Assembly: GCA_022565595.1 (NCBI GenBank)
Contig: JAIUML010000013.1
Span: 1-56,347, forward strand
DNA from: Saccharospirillum sp.
GTDB taxonomy: Bacteria; Pseudomonadota; Gammaproteobacteria; Pseudomonadales; Natronospirillaceae
DNA length: 56,347 nucleotides
Direction of reading: 5' to 3'
This document shows positions 1 through 7,200 of the stretch, piece by piece (within the stretch, counting starts at the first letter, position 1; each line of letters begins with the position of its first letter). Under the pieces are notes generated by a model, which was given only the letters and a program-made list of their open reading frames with translations, searched no databases and had not been told where the DNA came from. Position numbers and translations under genes: made by a program.

Positions 1-20
1 CCATAGCGGCCGGTCTCCCA

Positions 21-124
21 TTGGAGCGTCGATGTCCTCATCGACGTCGTCGGCGTAAGCCGACCCTTGTAGCCAAACCAGCGGGCTGACGCCCGCCGTG
101 TCGATGGTGATATCGACACTCCAA
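21..124. repeat. Palindromic element with two internal hairpins
   Basis: Two imperfectly complementary arms (21-48 and 98-124) form a long stem. Between them lie two perfect 6-bp hairpins with 4-base loops: GTCGGC gtaa GCCGAC (49-64) and GCGGGC tgac GCCCGC (81-96). The fold would be a long stem with two side hairpins, a layout shared with the three repeats near 25-29 kb although the sequence differs. It sits about 20 bp past the dnaE2 stop codon, so it may also act as a terminator or mRNA stabiliser. No open reading frame is evident here. Confidence 0.7.
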
Positions 125-145
125 AACCAACTAACACCTTCCCGG

Positions 146-3100
146 CTAATGAAAATCCCGCGACAGCAACTCTACCCCCTCCGCCAATTCACTTAACCCC
201 TCAATCCGCTCAGCAATCACATGCACCACATCATTATCCAGAGCCTTTTCCAACAACCCGGTCACCAGTATCAATTGCTCAGTCGTTAACACCTTGATAT
301 AGGTCTGCGCCGTCTGTAGCCAGACGATCACATTGATGTTCCCCGTTTCATCTTCCAGCGTCACAAAGGTCACCCCAGCACTGGTCTTTGGCCTTTGCCG
401 GTTAACAACGACGCCCAATACCTGAATGGGTATCCGTATCCGGTCGGGTTGATTGAGTCCGTGAGTCTGGGCCAGGCGCTTGAATCGCTCCTGCTCTGCT
501 CGGGCCAGGCCAAGTAACTGGTCGGCAGGGCAGGTTGTCGGTAGGGCTTTGGCCTGACGCAATAACTGAACAAGGTGTGGGCCCAGAGTCAGGCCCTGGC
601 TGCGGTGGTCTTCACGCAGGTTGTGCAGGGCATCCGGCTCGGGCAGGGCCATGGGGATTTGATCGCTGCTGAAGGCTTCGCTGAGCAGGGAGTCCTGGTG
701 GCGCAGGGCGGCGGTTTGCCAGCGTGCCTGGAAGCGGTTGTCACTGATGGACTGTAAGGCATTGGCTGAGGCAAGGGCGTCCAGATCTTTGCGTGTCAGG
801 TCGGGCAGGTGTTCCAGTGCGGCTATGTTGCTATAGCCTGAGTCTGGTCGGTGCCGCAGCAGGCTTTGTGCTGCCTCAAGGGTCAAACCTTTGACCCGCC
901 TGAGGCCCAGTCGGATGGCGCTGCTGCTGTTGTGATGCACCAGATGGCTGTCCCAATCACTGTGGTTAATGTCGATGGGTAACACCTCAACACCATGGCG
1001 TTTGACGTCCTGCACCAGTTGTGAGGCGCTGTAGAAGCCCATCGGTAGGCTGTTGAGCAGGGCGCAACAGAAGGCGGCGGGGTAGTGATATTTGAGCCAA
1101 CTGGAAACATAGGCAATGAGTGCGAAACCGGCGGCGTGTGATTCGGGGAAGCCGTATTCACCAAAGCCTTCTATCTGTCGATTGATCCGGCTGATAAAGG
1201 GGTCCGGGTAGCCGTTTTGCTTCATGTTGGTGGTCAGCTTGTCGCGCAGCAGGCTGATGTGGCCGGTCTTTTTCCAGCTCGCCATGGATTTGCGCAACTC
1301 GTTGGCTTCGTCGGCATTGAAGCCAGCGGCGGTCATGGCCAGGGCGATGACCTGTTCCTGAAAAATGGGCACACCCAGGGTGCGTTCCAGTATGGGTTTG
1401 AGCGCGGGGTTGGGATAGTCGACTTTTTCCTTGCCGAGTCTGCGTCTCAAGTAAGGGTGCACCATGTCGCCGTGTATGGGGCCAGGGCGAACGATGGCAA
1501 CCTGGACGACCAGGTCGTAGTAGCACTCGGGTTTGAGCCTGGGCAACATGTTCATCTGGGCGCGGGATTCTATCTGGAAGACGCCGATTGTGTCGGCCTG
1601 CTGGATCATGCCGAACACTTCCGGGTCGTTGCGCCGAATGTCCTGAATGCGCAAGGGTTGCCTGTGGTGATCGCGAATGTAGTCGAAGGTCTTGCGTACA
1701 GCGCTGAGCATACCCAGCGCGAGGATATCGACCTTCATCAGGCCCATGGCTTCGAGGTCGTCTTTGTCCCACTGGATAACGGTACGACCGGTCATGGCAG
1801 CGTTTTCGACTGGCACCAGGTCAGCCACCACGCCTTCGGTAATAACAAAGCCGCCGACGTGTTGTGACAGATGCCGTGGAAAACCGAGCAGTTCAGTCAG
1901 CAATTGCTTGAACAGACTGAGCCGTTGTTGAGAAAGGCCAACGCCCTCATCGATGATCTCGTTGATCCAATCCTTGCTGCGATATCGCCAGCCGTAGTTG
2001 GCGATGCGTTGCTCGAGTTGATGGATGTCCAGCGCCATTGCCTTACCGATATCGCGCAAGGCACTCTTGGCACGGTAGGTGATCACGGTGGCGGCCAGGG
2101 CGGCGCGTTTACGACCGTACTTCTGGTAGATGTACTGTATGACTTCTTCGCGCCGTTCGTGCTCGAAGTCGACATCAATGTCGGGCGGATCACTGCGACC
2201 GGTGGAAATAAAACGTTCAAACAGCAGCGAGGCTTCCATCGGATTGACCTCGGTGATGCCCAGGCAATAGCACACCACCGAGTTGGCGGCCGAACCGCGC
2301 CCCTGGCAGAGAATGCCTTGGCTGCGGGCGTAACGGACGATGTCGTAGACGGTCAGGAAGTAGTGTTCATAGTCCTTTTCTCGAATCAGGCCCAGTTCTT
2401 TTTCGATGTCGGCTTCAATTTTGGGCGTAGTGCCTTTGGGGAAGCGGCGCTTTGCGCCCTGTCTGACCAACAGCCTCAGGTAGGCTTCGGCGCTGTACTG
2501 GCCGGGCAATACATCCTTCGGGTAGCGATAGCCGAGGCATTTGAGATCGAAATCGCAGCGTTGAGCGATCTTCATGGTTTCCGTCAGCAGTGCATCGGGG
2601 TAGAGGGAGCGCAATTTGTTGAGCGAGCGCAGGTGGTTTTCGGCATTGGGTTGCAAGTGCGGCAATGCCTGATCGAGGCTCTGGTTGAGCCGAATGGCGG
2701 TCAGGGCATCCTGGAGGTCCTTGCGCTGTGGGCAATGCATCAGAACGGCGTTGCCGCAGACGGCGGGAACCGATTCGGCATGGGCCAGACCCAACGCCTG
2801 CTGCATTTTCTGGTGAGACTGATCCGTGAGCAGGTTGTTGACCAGTACCCAGAAACCCTGTGGAAAGTACGACCGATAACGCCTGAGTTGTTCTGCGTCG
2901 TCTACTGTACCACCGGGTTGCCACAGGCAAAAACACTGGTCGAGCTGGTCACCAAAGTCGGTTTCAAGGAGCTGGTATTCGCCTTTTTCGCAACGGCGTC
3001 GGGTGCGGGTGATCAACTGACAGAGTTGCTGGTAGGCCTCCTGGTTGGGGGCCAGCAAGACCAGGGTGTGGCCGTTGAAGTGAAAGTGCGCGCCGATGAT

Positions 3101-3304
3101 CAGTTTCAGGTCCAGCCGCTCGGTGCGCAAGGTACGCCAGGCCTTGACGACTCCTGCTACCGAGGCTTCGTCGGTGATCGCCAGTGCCCGGTAGCCGAGT
3201 TCCGCCGCGCGCAACACCAGTTCATCCGGGTGGGAGGCGCCCTGCAGAAAGCTGAAGTTGGTCAAACAGAACAGCTCTGCAAAATCGAGTAGGGGCCTGG
3301 TCAC
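146..3304 (-). CDS. dnaE2: Error-prone DNA polymerase III alpha subunit DnaE2 (ImuC)
   Basis: DnaE2 is the catalytic polymerase of the SOS-induced ImuA-ImuB-DnaE2 mutasome, which synthesises across DNA lesions at the cost of mutations. The 1052-residue protein begins with a PHP domain (FCLTNFSFLQGASHPDELV). It continues with the C-family polymerase palm, whose acidic motif PDIDVDF lies about a third of the way in, then a finger region with helix-hairpin-helix, and a C-terminal OB fold (GVTFVTLEDETGNINVIVW). The length fits DnaE2 (roughly 1020-1080) rather than the replicative DnaE (about 1160). It is the last gene of the minus-strand operon; its start overlaps the imuB stop by 4 bp, so translation is probably coupled. 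Expression should follow the LexA box upstream of imuA. I am very confident of the family. Confidence 0.96.
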   Translation of the reverse strand: MTRPLLDFAELFCLTNFSFLQGASHPDELVLRAAELGYRALAITDEASVAGVVKAWRTLRTERLDLKLIIGAHFHFNGHTLVLLAPNQEAYQQLCQLITRTRRRCEKGEYQLLETDFGDQLDQCFCLWQPGGTVDDAEQLRRYRSYFPQGFWVLVNNLLTDQSHQKMQQALGLAHAESVPAVCGNAVLMHCPQRKDLQDALTAIRLNQSLDQALPHLQPNAENHLRSLNKLRSLYPDALLTETMKIAQRCDFDLKCLGYRYPKDVLPGQYSAEAYLRLLVRQGAKRRFPKGTTPKIEADIEKELGLIREKDYEHYFLTVYDIVRYARSQGILCQGRGSAANSVVCYCLGITEVNPMEASLLFERFISTGRSDPPDIDVDFEHERREEVIQYIYQKYGRKRAALAATVITYRAKSALRDIGKAMALDIHQLEQRIANYGWRYRSKDWINEIIDEGVGLSQQRLSLFKQLLTELLGFPRHLSQHVGGFVITEGVVADLVPVENAAMTGRTVIQWDKDDLEAMGLMKVDILALGMLSAVRKTFDYIRDHHRQPLRIQDIRRNDPEVFGMIQQADTIGVFQIESRAQMNMLPRLKPECYYDLVVQVAIVRPGPIHGDMVHPYLRRRLGKEKVDYPNPALKPILERTLGVPIFQEQVIALAMTAAGFNADEANELRKSMASWKKTGHISLLRDKLTTNMKQNGYPDPFISRINRQIEGFGEYGFPESHAAGFALIAYVSSWLKYHYPAAFCCALLNSLPMGFYSASQLVQDVKRHGVEVLPIDINHSDWDSHLVHHNSSSAIRLGLRRVKGLTLEAAQSLLRHRPDSGYSNIAALEHLPDLTRKDLDALASANALQSISDNRFQARWQTAALRHQDSLLSEAFSSDQIPMALPEPDALHNLREDHRSQGLTLGPHLVQLLRQAKALPTTCPADQLLGLARAEQERFKRLAQTHGLNQPDRIRIPIQVLGVVVNRQRPKTSAGVTFVTLEDETGNINVIVWLQTAQTYIKVLTTEQLILVTGLLEKALDNDVVHVIAERIEGLSELAEGVELLSRDFH

Positions 3305-4725
3305 GCAAAGACCCCTTCCAGATACCAGGCGCCATCGTCATGACGGGCAAGCCAGTGCAGTTGTTCGGTTCTGTGTTGCCAGGCGCGGACGTAATCGCGA
3401 CGAAAGGCGGGCTGCTGTAGCCACTGGCCGGTCACGATGCGCTCCGGGCCGGACAGTAACTGATAATCACCCAGTCGAATGGGCTTGGGGGTATCCAGCA
3501 GCAAGGTCGGGTGTTGTCGGCTGCGGTATTCAACAGGTGTTTCCGCTACGCCCTGTGTCAAGGCCCGTGGCTGGCTGGCATACCAGGGCCTTGGGTCAGG
3601 CCCGGCCCAGGGCTGGGTGACTTTGTCGGCGCCAAGGCGTGACAGCAACAGCGACAGCAGGCGCTCGGCATCGGCTTCGGGGTAGGCGGTGCCGAGCAGG
3701 TCCCCGTCCAGCCGGGTTTCCGGTTGTGATTGCTGCAAGTGCAGCCGCAACGCCGTTACCGGGGCAGGCAGGGGTTGGCGCTCCAGCGCCAGGCTGGTCA
3801 GGGTGAGCCAGTCTTCTACGCGGCGGGTGCCCTGCACGGCCTGCACCTTGACCAGGGTCTCCGGCAATTCCCGGTGCTCCAGCCGCCAGGTCAACTGGGC
3901 GGCAGTGAGCCGCTGCACCTGGAGGTAGGCCTCAAGATGTTGCAGCAGGCGACGGGCCGGAAAGATCAGGCTGGTGGCGAGTTCGGCTTCAAAAGGCAAC
4001 TCCAGCCGCTCGTGAAACTGTCGCGGCGGTTCAAAAGCCTGTCCCAGGGGGTGTGGGCTTTGCAGTGCCTGAAGATGCTTCACCAGGCTGGCACCGAAGC
4101 GGTAGCCGAGCTCAGACAGAGGCAACTGGCGCAACTGTTGATGGCGGTTCAGCCCCATGGCGGCAAGCTTTTCGGCATGGCGTTCCGGCAAATCCAGATG
4201 CTCCAGAGGCAGTTCATCCAGAGCGGCCTTGATGGTGGCGCGCTCCGGGTGGCAATGGCGCGGGTGATACCGGGCCAGCAACCGAGCGGCCAGGGGGGTA
4301 TGACCGAGCGCCAATTGATAGCGAAACCCCAGGTGCCGCAGCCGCCGTTCAACCCGGCCGAGCCAGGCGTCCAGGCCGCCAAAAAGCGTCAGCATGGGCG
4401 CTGCATTGAGCAGCAGGCCATCCGGCGAACAGAGGCGGATGTCGGCACAGCCGGCATAGAGTGACAGCGCAAGGCGAGACAGCTGCTGTCCGGTCTGTTC
4501 TTCATCAATCGGAGCCACCTGAACCTCTTCCAGCAGGCAATAGGCGGTGGATGGGCTCATGCCGGGCCGGACATGGCAACGGCTGGCGGCGGCATTGCAT
4601 TGCAGCACCTCACGCCCGCCCCGGTCGATCAGCAACTGCGGCAGGGCGTCTGCCTCGCTGGGGCCGAAGCGGCTTTCAAGGGCGAGATGCGGAAAATGCA
4701 CATAGAGCCAGAGGCGATCAGTCAT
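3301..4725 (-). CDS. imuB: ImuB, catalytically dead Y-family polymerase-like protein
   Basis: ImuB is the adaptor of the mutasome: a Y-family polymerase homologue that binds the beta clamp and recruits DnaE2 and ImuA. The 474-residue protein starts at MTDRLWLYVHFPHLALE. The frame stays open 35 codons further upstream, but that part lies inside imuA and does not resemble the family. Y-family catalytic acids are absent: the first motif reads VHFPHLALE and the position of the usual SIDE motif reads APMLTLFGG. This is normal for ImuB and argues that it does not polymerise DNA itself. The start overlaps the imuA stop by 8 bp and the end overlaps dnaE2 by 4 bp. The family call is secure. Confidence 0.93.
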   Translation of the reverse strand: MTDRLWLYVHFPHLALESRFGPSEADALPQLLIDRGGREVLQCNAAASRCHVRPGMSPSTAYCLLEEVQVAPIDEEQTGQQLSRLALSLYAGCADIRLCSPDGLLLNAAPMLTLFGGLDAWLGRVERRLRHLGFRYQLALGHTPLAARLLARYHPRHCHPERATIKAALDELPLEHLDLPERHAEKLAAMGLNRHQQLRQLPLSELGYRFGASLVKHLQALQSPHPLGQAFEPPRQFHERLELPFEAELATSLIFPARRLLQHLEAYLQVQRLTAAQLTWRLEHRELPETLVKVQAVQGTRRVEDWLTLTSLALERQPLPAPVTALRLHLQQSQPETRLDGDLLGTAYPEADAERLLSLLLSRLGADKVTQPWAGPDPRPWYASQPRALTQGVAETPVEYRSRQHPTLLLDTPKPIRLGDYQLLSGPERIVTGQWLQQPAFRRDYVRAWQHRTEQLHWLARHDDGAWYLEGVFA

Positions 4726-5362
4726 GGTGCGGCAGCGTATATGTGGGCAGTTTGAGCAAGAGGTGAGTGACCGGCCAGCCGGCCCGACGCTTGAGCACAT
4801 CGATGCGCACCCGGGTCGCACTCTGAGCACTCAGATGCAGGCGCAGAGCAGCAATGCTGGCATCGGCCTTGTAGCGTTCCGGGCGCAACAGAAATACAGC
4901 CACCCGGCTTTGCTCGGCCGCCAATTGCAGGCGACGCATGGGCGCCTTGTCGAGCCGTGAGACCCAGGCCAGTATGGCCTGACTGCCGCCTGTAGTCAGG
5001 GCCTTGTCGAGGCACCAGAGCAGGTCATCCGGGCGAGGGCTATGGCCGACCAGCACCCGGGAAAGGTTCAGCCCCCAGTGGGCGAGACCAGGCCCGTGTG
5101 GCCGAAACGGCGGGTTGAACCAGAGCTGCCAGCCGGGGGCGTTCCGGCTTTGTTGAGCCAGATAGGGCAATAACAGTCGCAATTCACCCTGACCGGGATG
5201 GCGATAGAGAATCTCGGTGACCGCCCCCAGCGGCCAGCCACCGCCCGGCAGCACCGCATCCAGCTCGGCATACTGGCTTGGCCCTGCCTCGATGTGGGTG
5301 TTTTGCCAGTTCTGGCCACTCCAGATCTGGCCGCTGTCGGTGAGTTGGTCGAGTAGAGTCAT
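4718..5362 (-). CDS. imuA: ImuA, RecA/SulA-like mutasome subunit
   Basis: First gene of the SOS mutagenesis operon. The 214-residue protein has the ImuA/SulA-like RecA fold: an N-terminal stretch ending in LPGGGWPLGAVTEIL, a core with WQLWFNPPFRPHGPGL, and the RecA-like segment QAILAWVSRLDKAPMRRL. The classical Walker A lysine is missing from the first loop, as is common in this family. ImuA is thought to help ImuB and DnaE2 assemble at lesions. The ATG lies 9 bp from a perfect LexA box, so the gene should be silent until DNA damage. No strong Shine-Dalgarno sequence is visible in the short leader. Confidence in the call rests on both sequence and gene order. Confidence 0.92.
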   Translation of the reverse strand: MTLLDQLTDSGQIWSGQNWQNTHIEAGPSQYAELDAVLPGGGWPLGAVTEILYRHPGQGELRLLLPYLAQQSRNAPGWQLWFNPPFRPHGPGLAHWGLNLSRVLVGHSPRPDDLLWCLDKALTTGGSQAILAWVSRLDKAPMRRLQLAAEQSRVAVFLLRPERYKADASIAALRLHLSAQSATRVRIDVLKRRAGWPVTHLLLKLPTYTLPHHD

Positions 5363-5371
5363 GGCGAGTAA

Positions 5372-5391
5372 TACTGTTTATAAATACAGTA
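5372..5391. promoter_or_regulatory. LexA (SOS) box of the imuA-imuB-dnaE2 operon
   Basis: The 20-mer TACTGTTTATAAATACAGTA matches the gammaproteobacterial LexA consensus CTGT-N8-ACAG perfectly, with the TA flanks also present. It ends 9 bp before the imuA start codon and covers the likely transcription start, so LexA bound here would block initiation. Confidence 0.93.
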
Positions 5392-5393
5392 TT

Positions 5394-5422
5394 AGTATAA
5401 TGATCCTGCCCGGTTTTGCCAG
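5394..5422 (-). promoter_or_regulatory. Probable sigma-70 promoter of imuA
   Basis: Reading the minus strand, a -35-like CTGGCA (5422-5417) is followed after 17 bp by a -10-like TATACT (5399-5394). The start point would fall inside the LexA box, a typical arrangement for an SOS gene. Confidence 0.5.
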
Positions 5423-5485
5423 CCAGCATTAGATGTCGCAATTTTCTGCTAACCTGAAGTCATCCAGAACGAAGCAGGAAAGGCA

Positions 5486-6580
5486 GTGCATCAACATTGG
5501 TTTCCCTGGTTGGCCCTTCATCTATCGTCACAAGAACGGTTATTCCAGCAGACTCACATAGCCAGTACTCGTCGTCATGCCATGGCGTTACTGTTCATTG
5601 GGGCTTTGGTTGCGAGCTTTTTCTTGCTTTATTCTTACCTGTTCTATGGTGAATGGACCAGCATGCAGACCCATCTGGGATGGGTTCTGGCCGTAGTTAT
5701 TCTGTTTATACCCGTTGAGCTGAAAGTCCCAAACGAATATTGGCAACCAACCGTTGCTGTGATGTTGCTGATCGTCCTGACGTTGATGGGGTGGGTATTT
5801 CGCGAAGAGGTGGTATATACCGAGTCGCTCAATGCTGGAGGGCCCATGACCGTTGCTCTGGTTATAGGTGCTATGCCAGTGTTTCATCTGGGCTGGAAAT
5901 TGATCCTGTGGGGTTATTTTGGAGTCGTGGTTCATGTGGTGATGGCCAACACAGCGTTGTACGACTCCTGGACGCTGGTATTTTATCTCGTAGCTGTAAT
6001 GATTCTTTCGATGGCCCAGGCGCAGACCGACCGCTTGTTACGTTATCAGTTCAGGGTTGAGCAACTGGAACGGCTGAAAGCTCAGACGGACCAGTTAACC
6101 GGCTCCCTGAACCGTTATGCCTTTGAGCAGCACATGAACGAGCTATTGAACTCCCTGCCAGAGCAGGAGTGTCTGGCTCTGGCCATGATAGATATCGATT
6201 TTTTCAAACGATACAACGACCACTATGGTCACCTGCAAGGCGATATGGCGTTGGTGGAAGTGGCCCAGGCGTTGAATGCCCTGCCAGCTGATCTGGTGGT
6301 GCGCTTTGGCGGTGAAGAGTTTGTCGTTGTCTGCCAGTTCAGTGGTGAAATACCCGCCTGGTTGCAGCAGCTGTCAGAGAATATAGCGTCGCAACGGATC
6401 GAGCATAGCCAGTCACCACTGGGATTTTTGACTGTTTCCGTCGGTTTGGCGGTCTATCAACATGGCGCTGGCAGTGCATTACCCAGTAGCAGCTCGCTGC
6501 TGGGCATTGCTGACGCCGGTTTATACGAAGCCAAGCAGAAGGGCAGAAACCAGCTTTGTTTGAGTTGGGTCGATCAGTGA
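5486..6580 (+). CDS. Membrane-bound diguanylate cyclase (GGDEF)
   Basis: Makes the second messenger cyclic-di-GMP from two GTP. The 364-residue protein has about five or six N-terminal membrane segments (roughly residues 33-175) with no recognisable sensor domain, then a short linker helix and a GGDEF domain (about 195-364). The active-site motif is RFGGEEF (GGEEF at 275-279), a functional variant, and the metal-binding stretch MIDIDFFKRYND is intact. The inhibitory RxxD site before the active site reads LPAD, so product inhibition through that site is probably absent. The start is GTG with an AGGAAAGG ribosome site just upstream. It is divergent from imuA and its end overlaps the cheW-like gene by 7 bp tail to tail. 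Confidence 0.9.
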   Translation: MHQHWFPWLALHLSSQERLFQQTHIASTRRHAMALLFIGALVASFFLLYSYLFYGEWTSMQTHLGWVLAVVILFIPVELKVPNEYWQPTVAVMLLIVLTLMGWVFREEVVYTESLNAGGPMTVALVIGAMPVFHLGWKLILWGYFGVVVHVVMANTALYDSWTLVFYLVAVMILSMAQAQTDRLLRYQFRVEQLERLKAQTDQLTGSLNRYAFEQHMNELLNSLPEQECLALAMIDIDFFKRYNDHYGHLQGDMALVEVAQALNALPADLVVRFGGEEFVVVCQFSGEIPAWLQQLSENIASQRIEHSQSPLGFLTVSVGLAVYQHGAGSALPSSSSLLGIADAGLYEAKQKGRNQLCLSWVDQ

Positions 6581-7020
6581 TGGTCCAGCAGGCTGCCCAC
6601 ATCGGTATGCTGGGCCATCAACTGCTCCAGGGCGACGGGGCTGACCAGTTGATACAGGCGGTCATCCTTTTCGATGGTGCCCTGGATGTAGCCGCCAGCC
6701 ATATTGGTATCCATGTCATCGACGCTGAAGTACTGCACCCCTTCAACCTTGGTTACGGCCAGGCCCACGCGTGAATCCGGGAAGTCGAGTACCAGCATAA
6801 AGCTGGGCTCGGTCATTTCACCGTGCCCAATCATTTGCAATACGTCAATGACGGCCAGGGTTTCCCCGCGCAAGCTCACCAGCCCCATGACGCCTACTGC
6901 ATTGCTCGGAACCGGATTCAGCGTCTGCCAGGGCACTACCTCCTTGATCAAGGTAGCAGGAAAGGCCAAAGGCTCGGAATCAAGCTGTATCACAACCCAC
7001 ATTTCATTCGACATCGACAT
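6574..7020 (-). CDS. CheW-like coupling domain protein
   Basis: A stand-alone CheW domain of 148 residues. CheW proteins link chemoreceptors to the kinase CheA. Family features are visible: the N-terminal strand MWVVIQLDSEPLAFPA, the receptor/CheA contact region (VGVMGLVSLRGETLAVIDV) and the C-terminal strand pair (VGLAVTKVEGVQYFSVDD). I chose the ATG at 7020 because a GGAG sits 7 bases before it; the frame stays open eight codons further upstream. No CheA, methyl-accepting protein or response regulator lies in the window, so its partner must be elsewhere. It could also serve a receptor not involved in motility. Confidence 0.85.
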   Translation of the reverse strand: MSMSNEMWVVIQLDSEPLAFPATLIKEVVPWQTLNPVPSNAVGVMGLVSLRGETLAVIDVLQMIGHGEMTEPSFMLVLDFPDSRVGLAVTKVEGVQYFSVDDMDTNMAGGYIQGTIEKDDRLYQLVSPVALEQLMAQHTDVGSLLDHH

Positions 7021-7074
7021 TGTTTGGCTCCGTTTACTGGGCACAGGCCCGACAGGCTATCAGGGGCGGTAATC

Positions 7075-7177
7075 AGGCCTACCACACTGCAAAAGCCTAG
7101 TGCGACAGGAAGAGACCTGCAAGTTGTATCGGCCAGGTCGGGATAAGGTTGAGTCCCTTGCAGGTTTTGGTAGGCTT
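7075..7177. repeat. Nested inverted repeats upstream of the helicase gene
   Basis: Outer arms AGGCCTACC (7075-7083) and GGTAGGCTT (7169-7177) enclose a perfect 9-bp inner pair, ACCTGCAAG (7115-7123) and CTTGCAGGT (7157-7165). The structure could form a cruciform, or an mRNA fold 20-120 bases before the helicase start. Function unknown. Confidence 0.5.
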
Positions 7178-7200
7178 GCCTGCCCAGGTCGAGACTCGCC

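Noticed and set aside
1871-3292. A 473-codon plus-strand frame over dnaE2
   Set aside because: Shadow of the DnaE2 coding frame, which has clear polymerase motifs.
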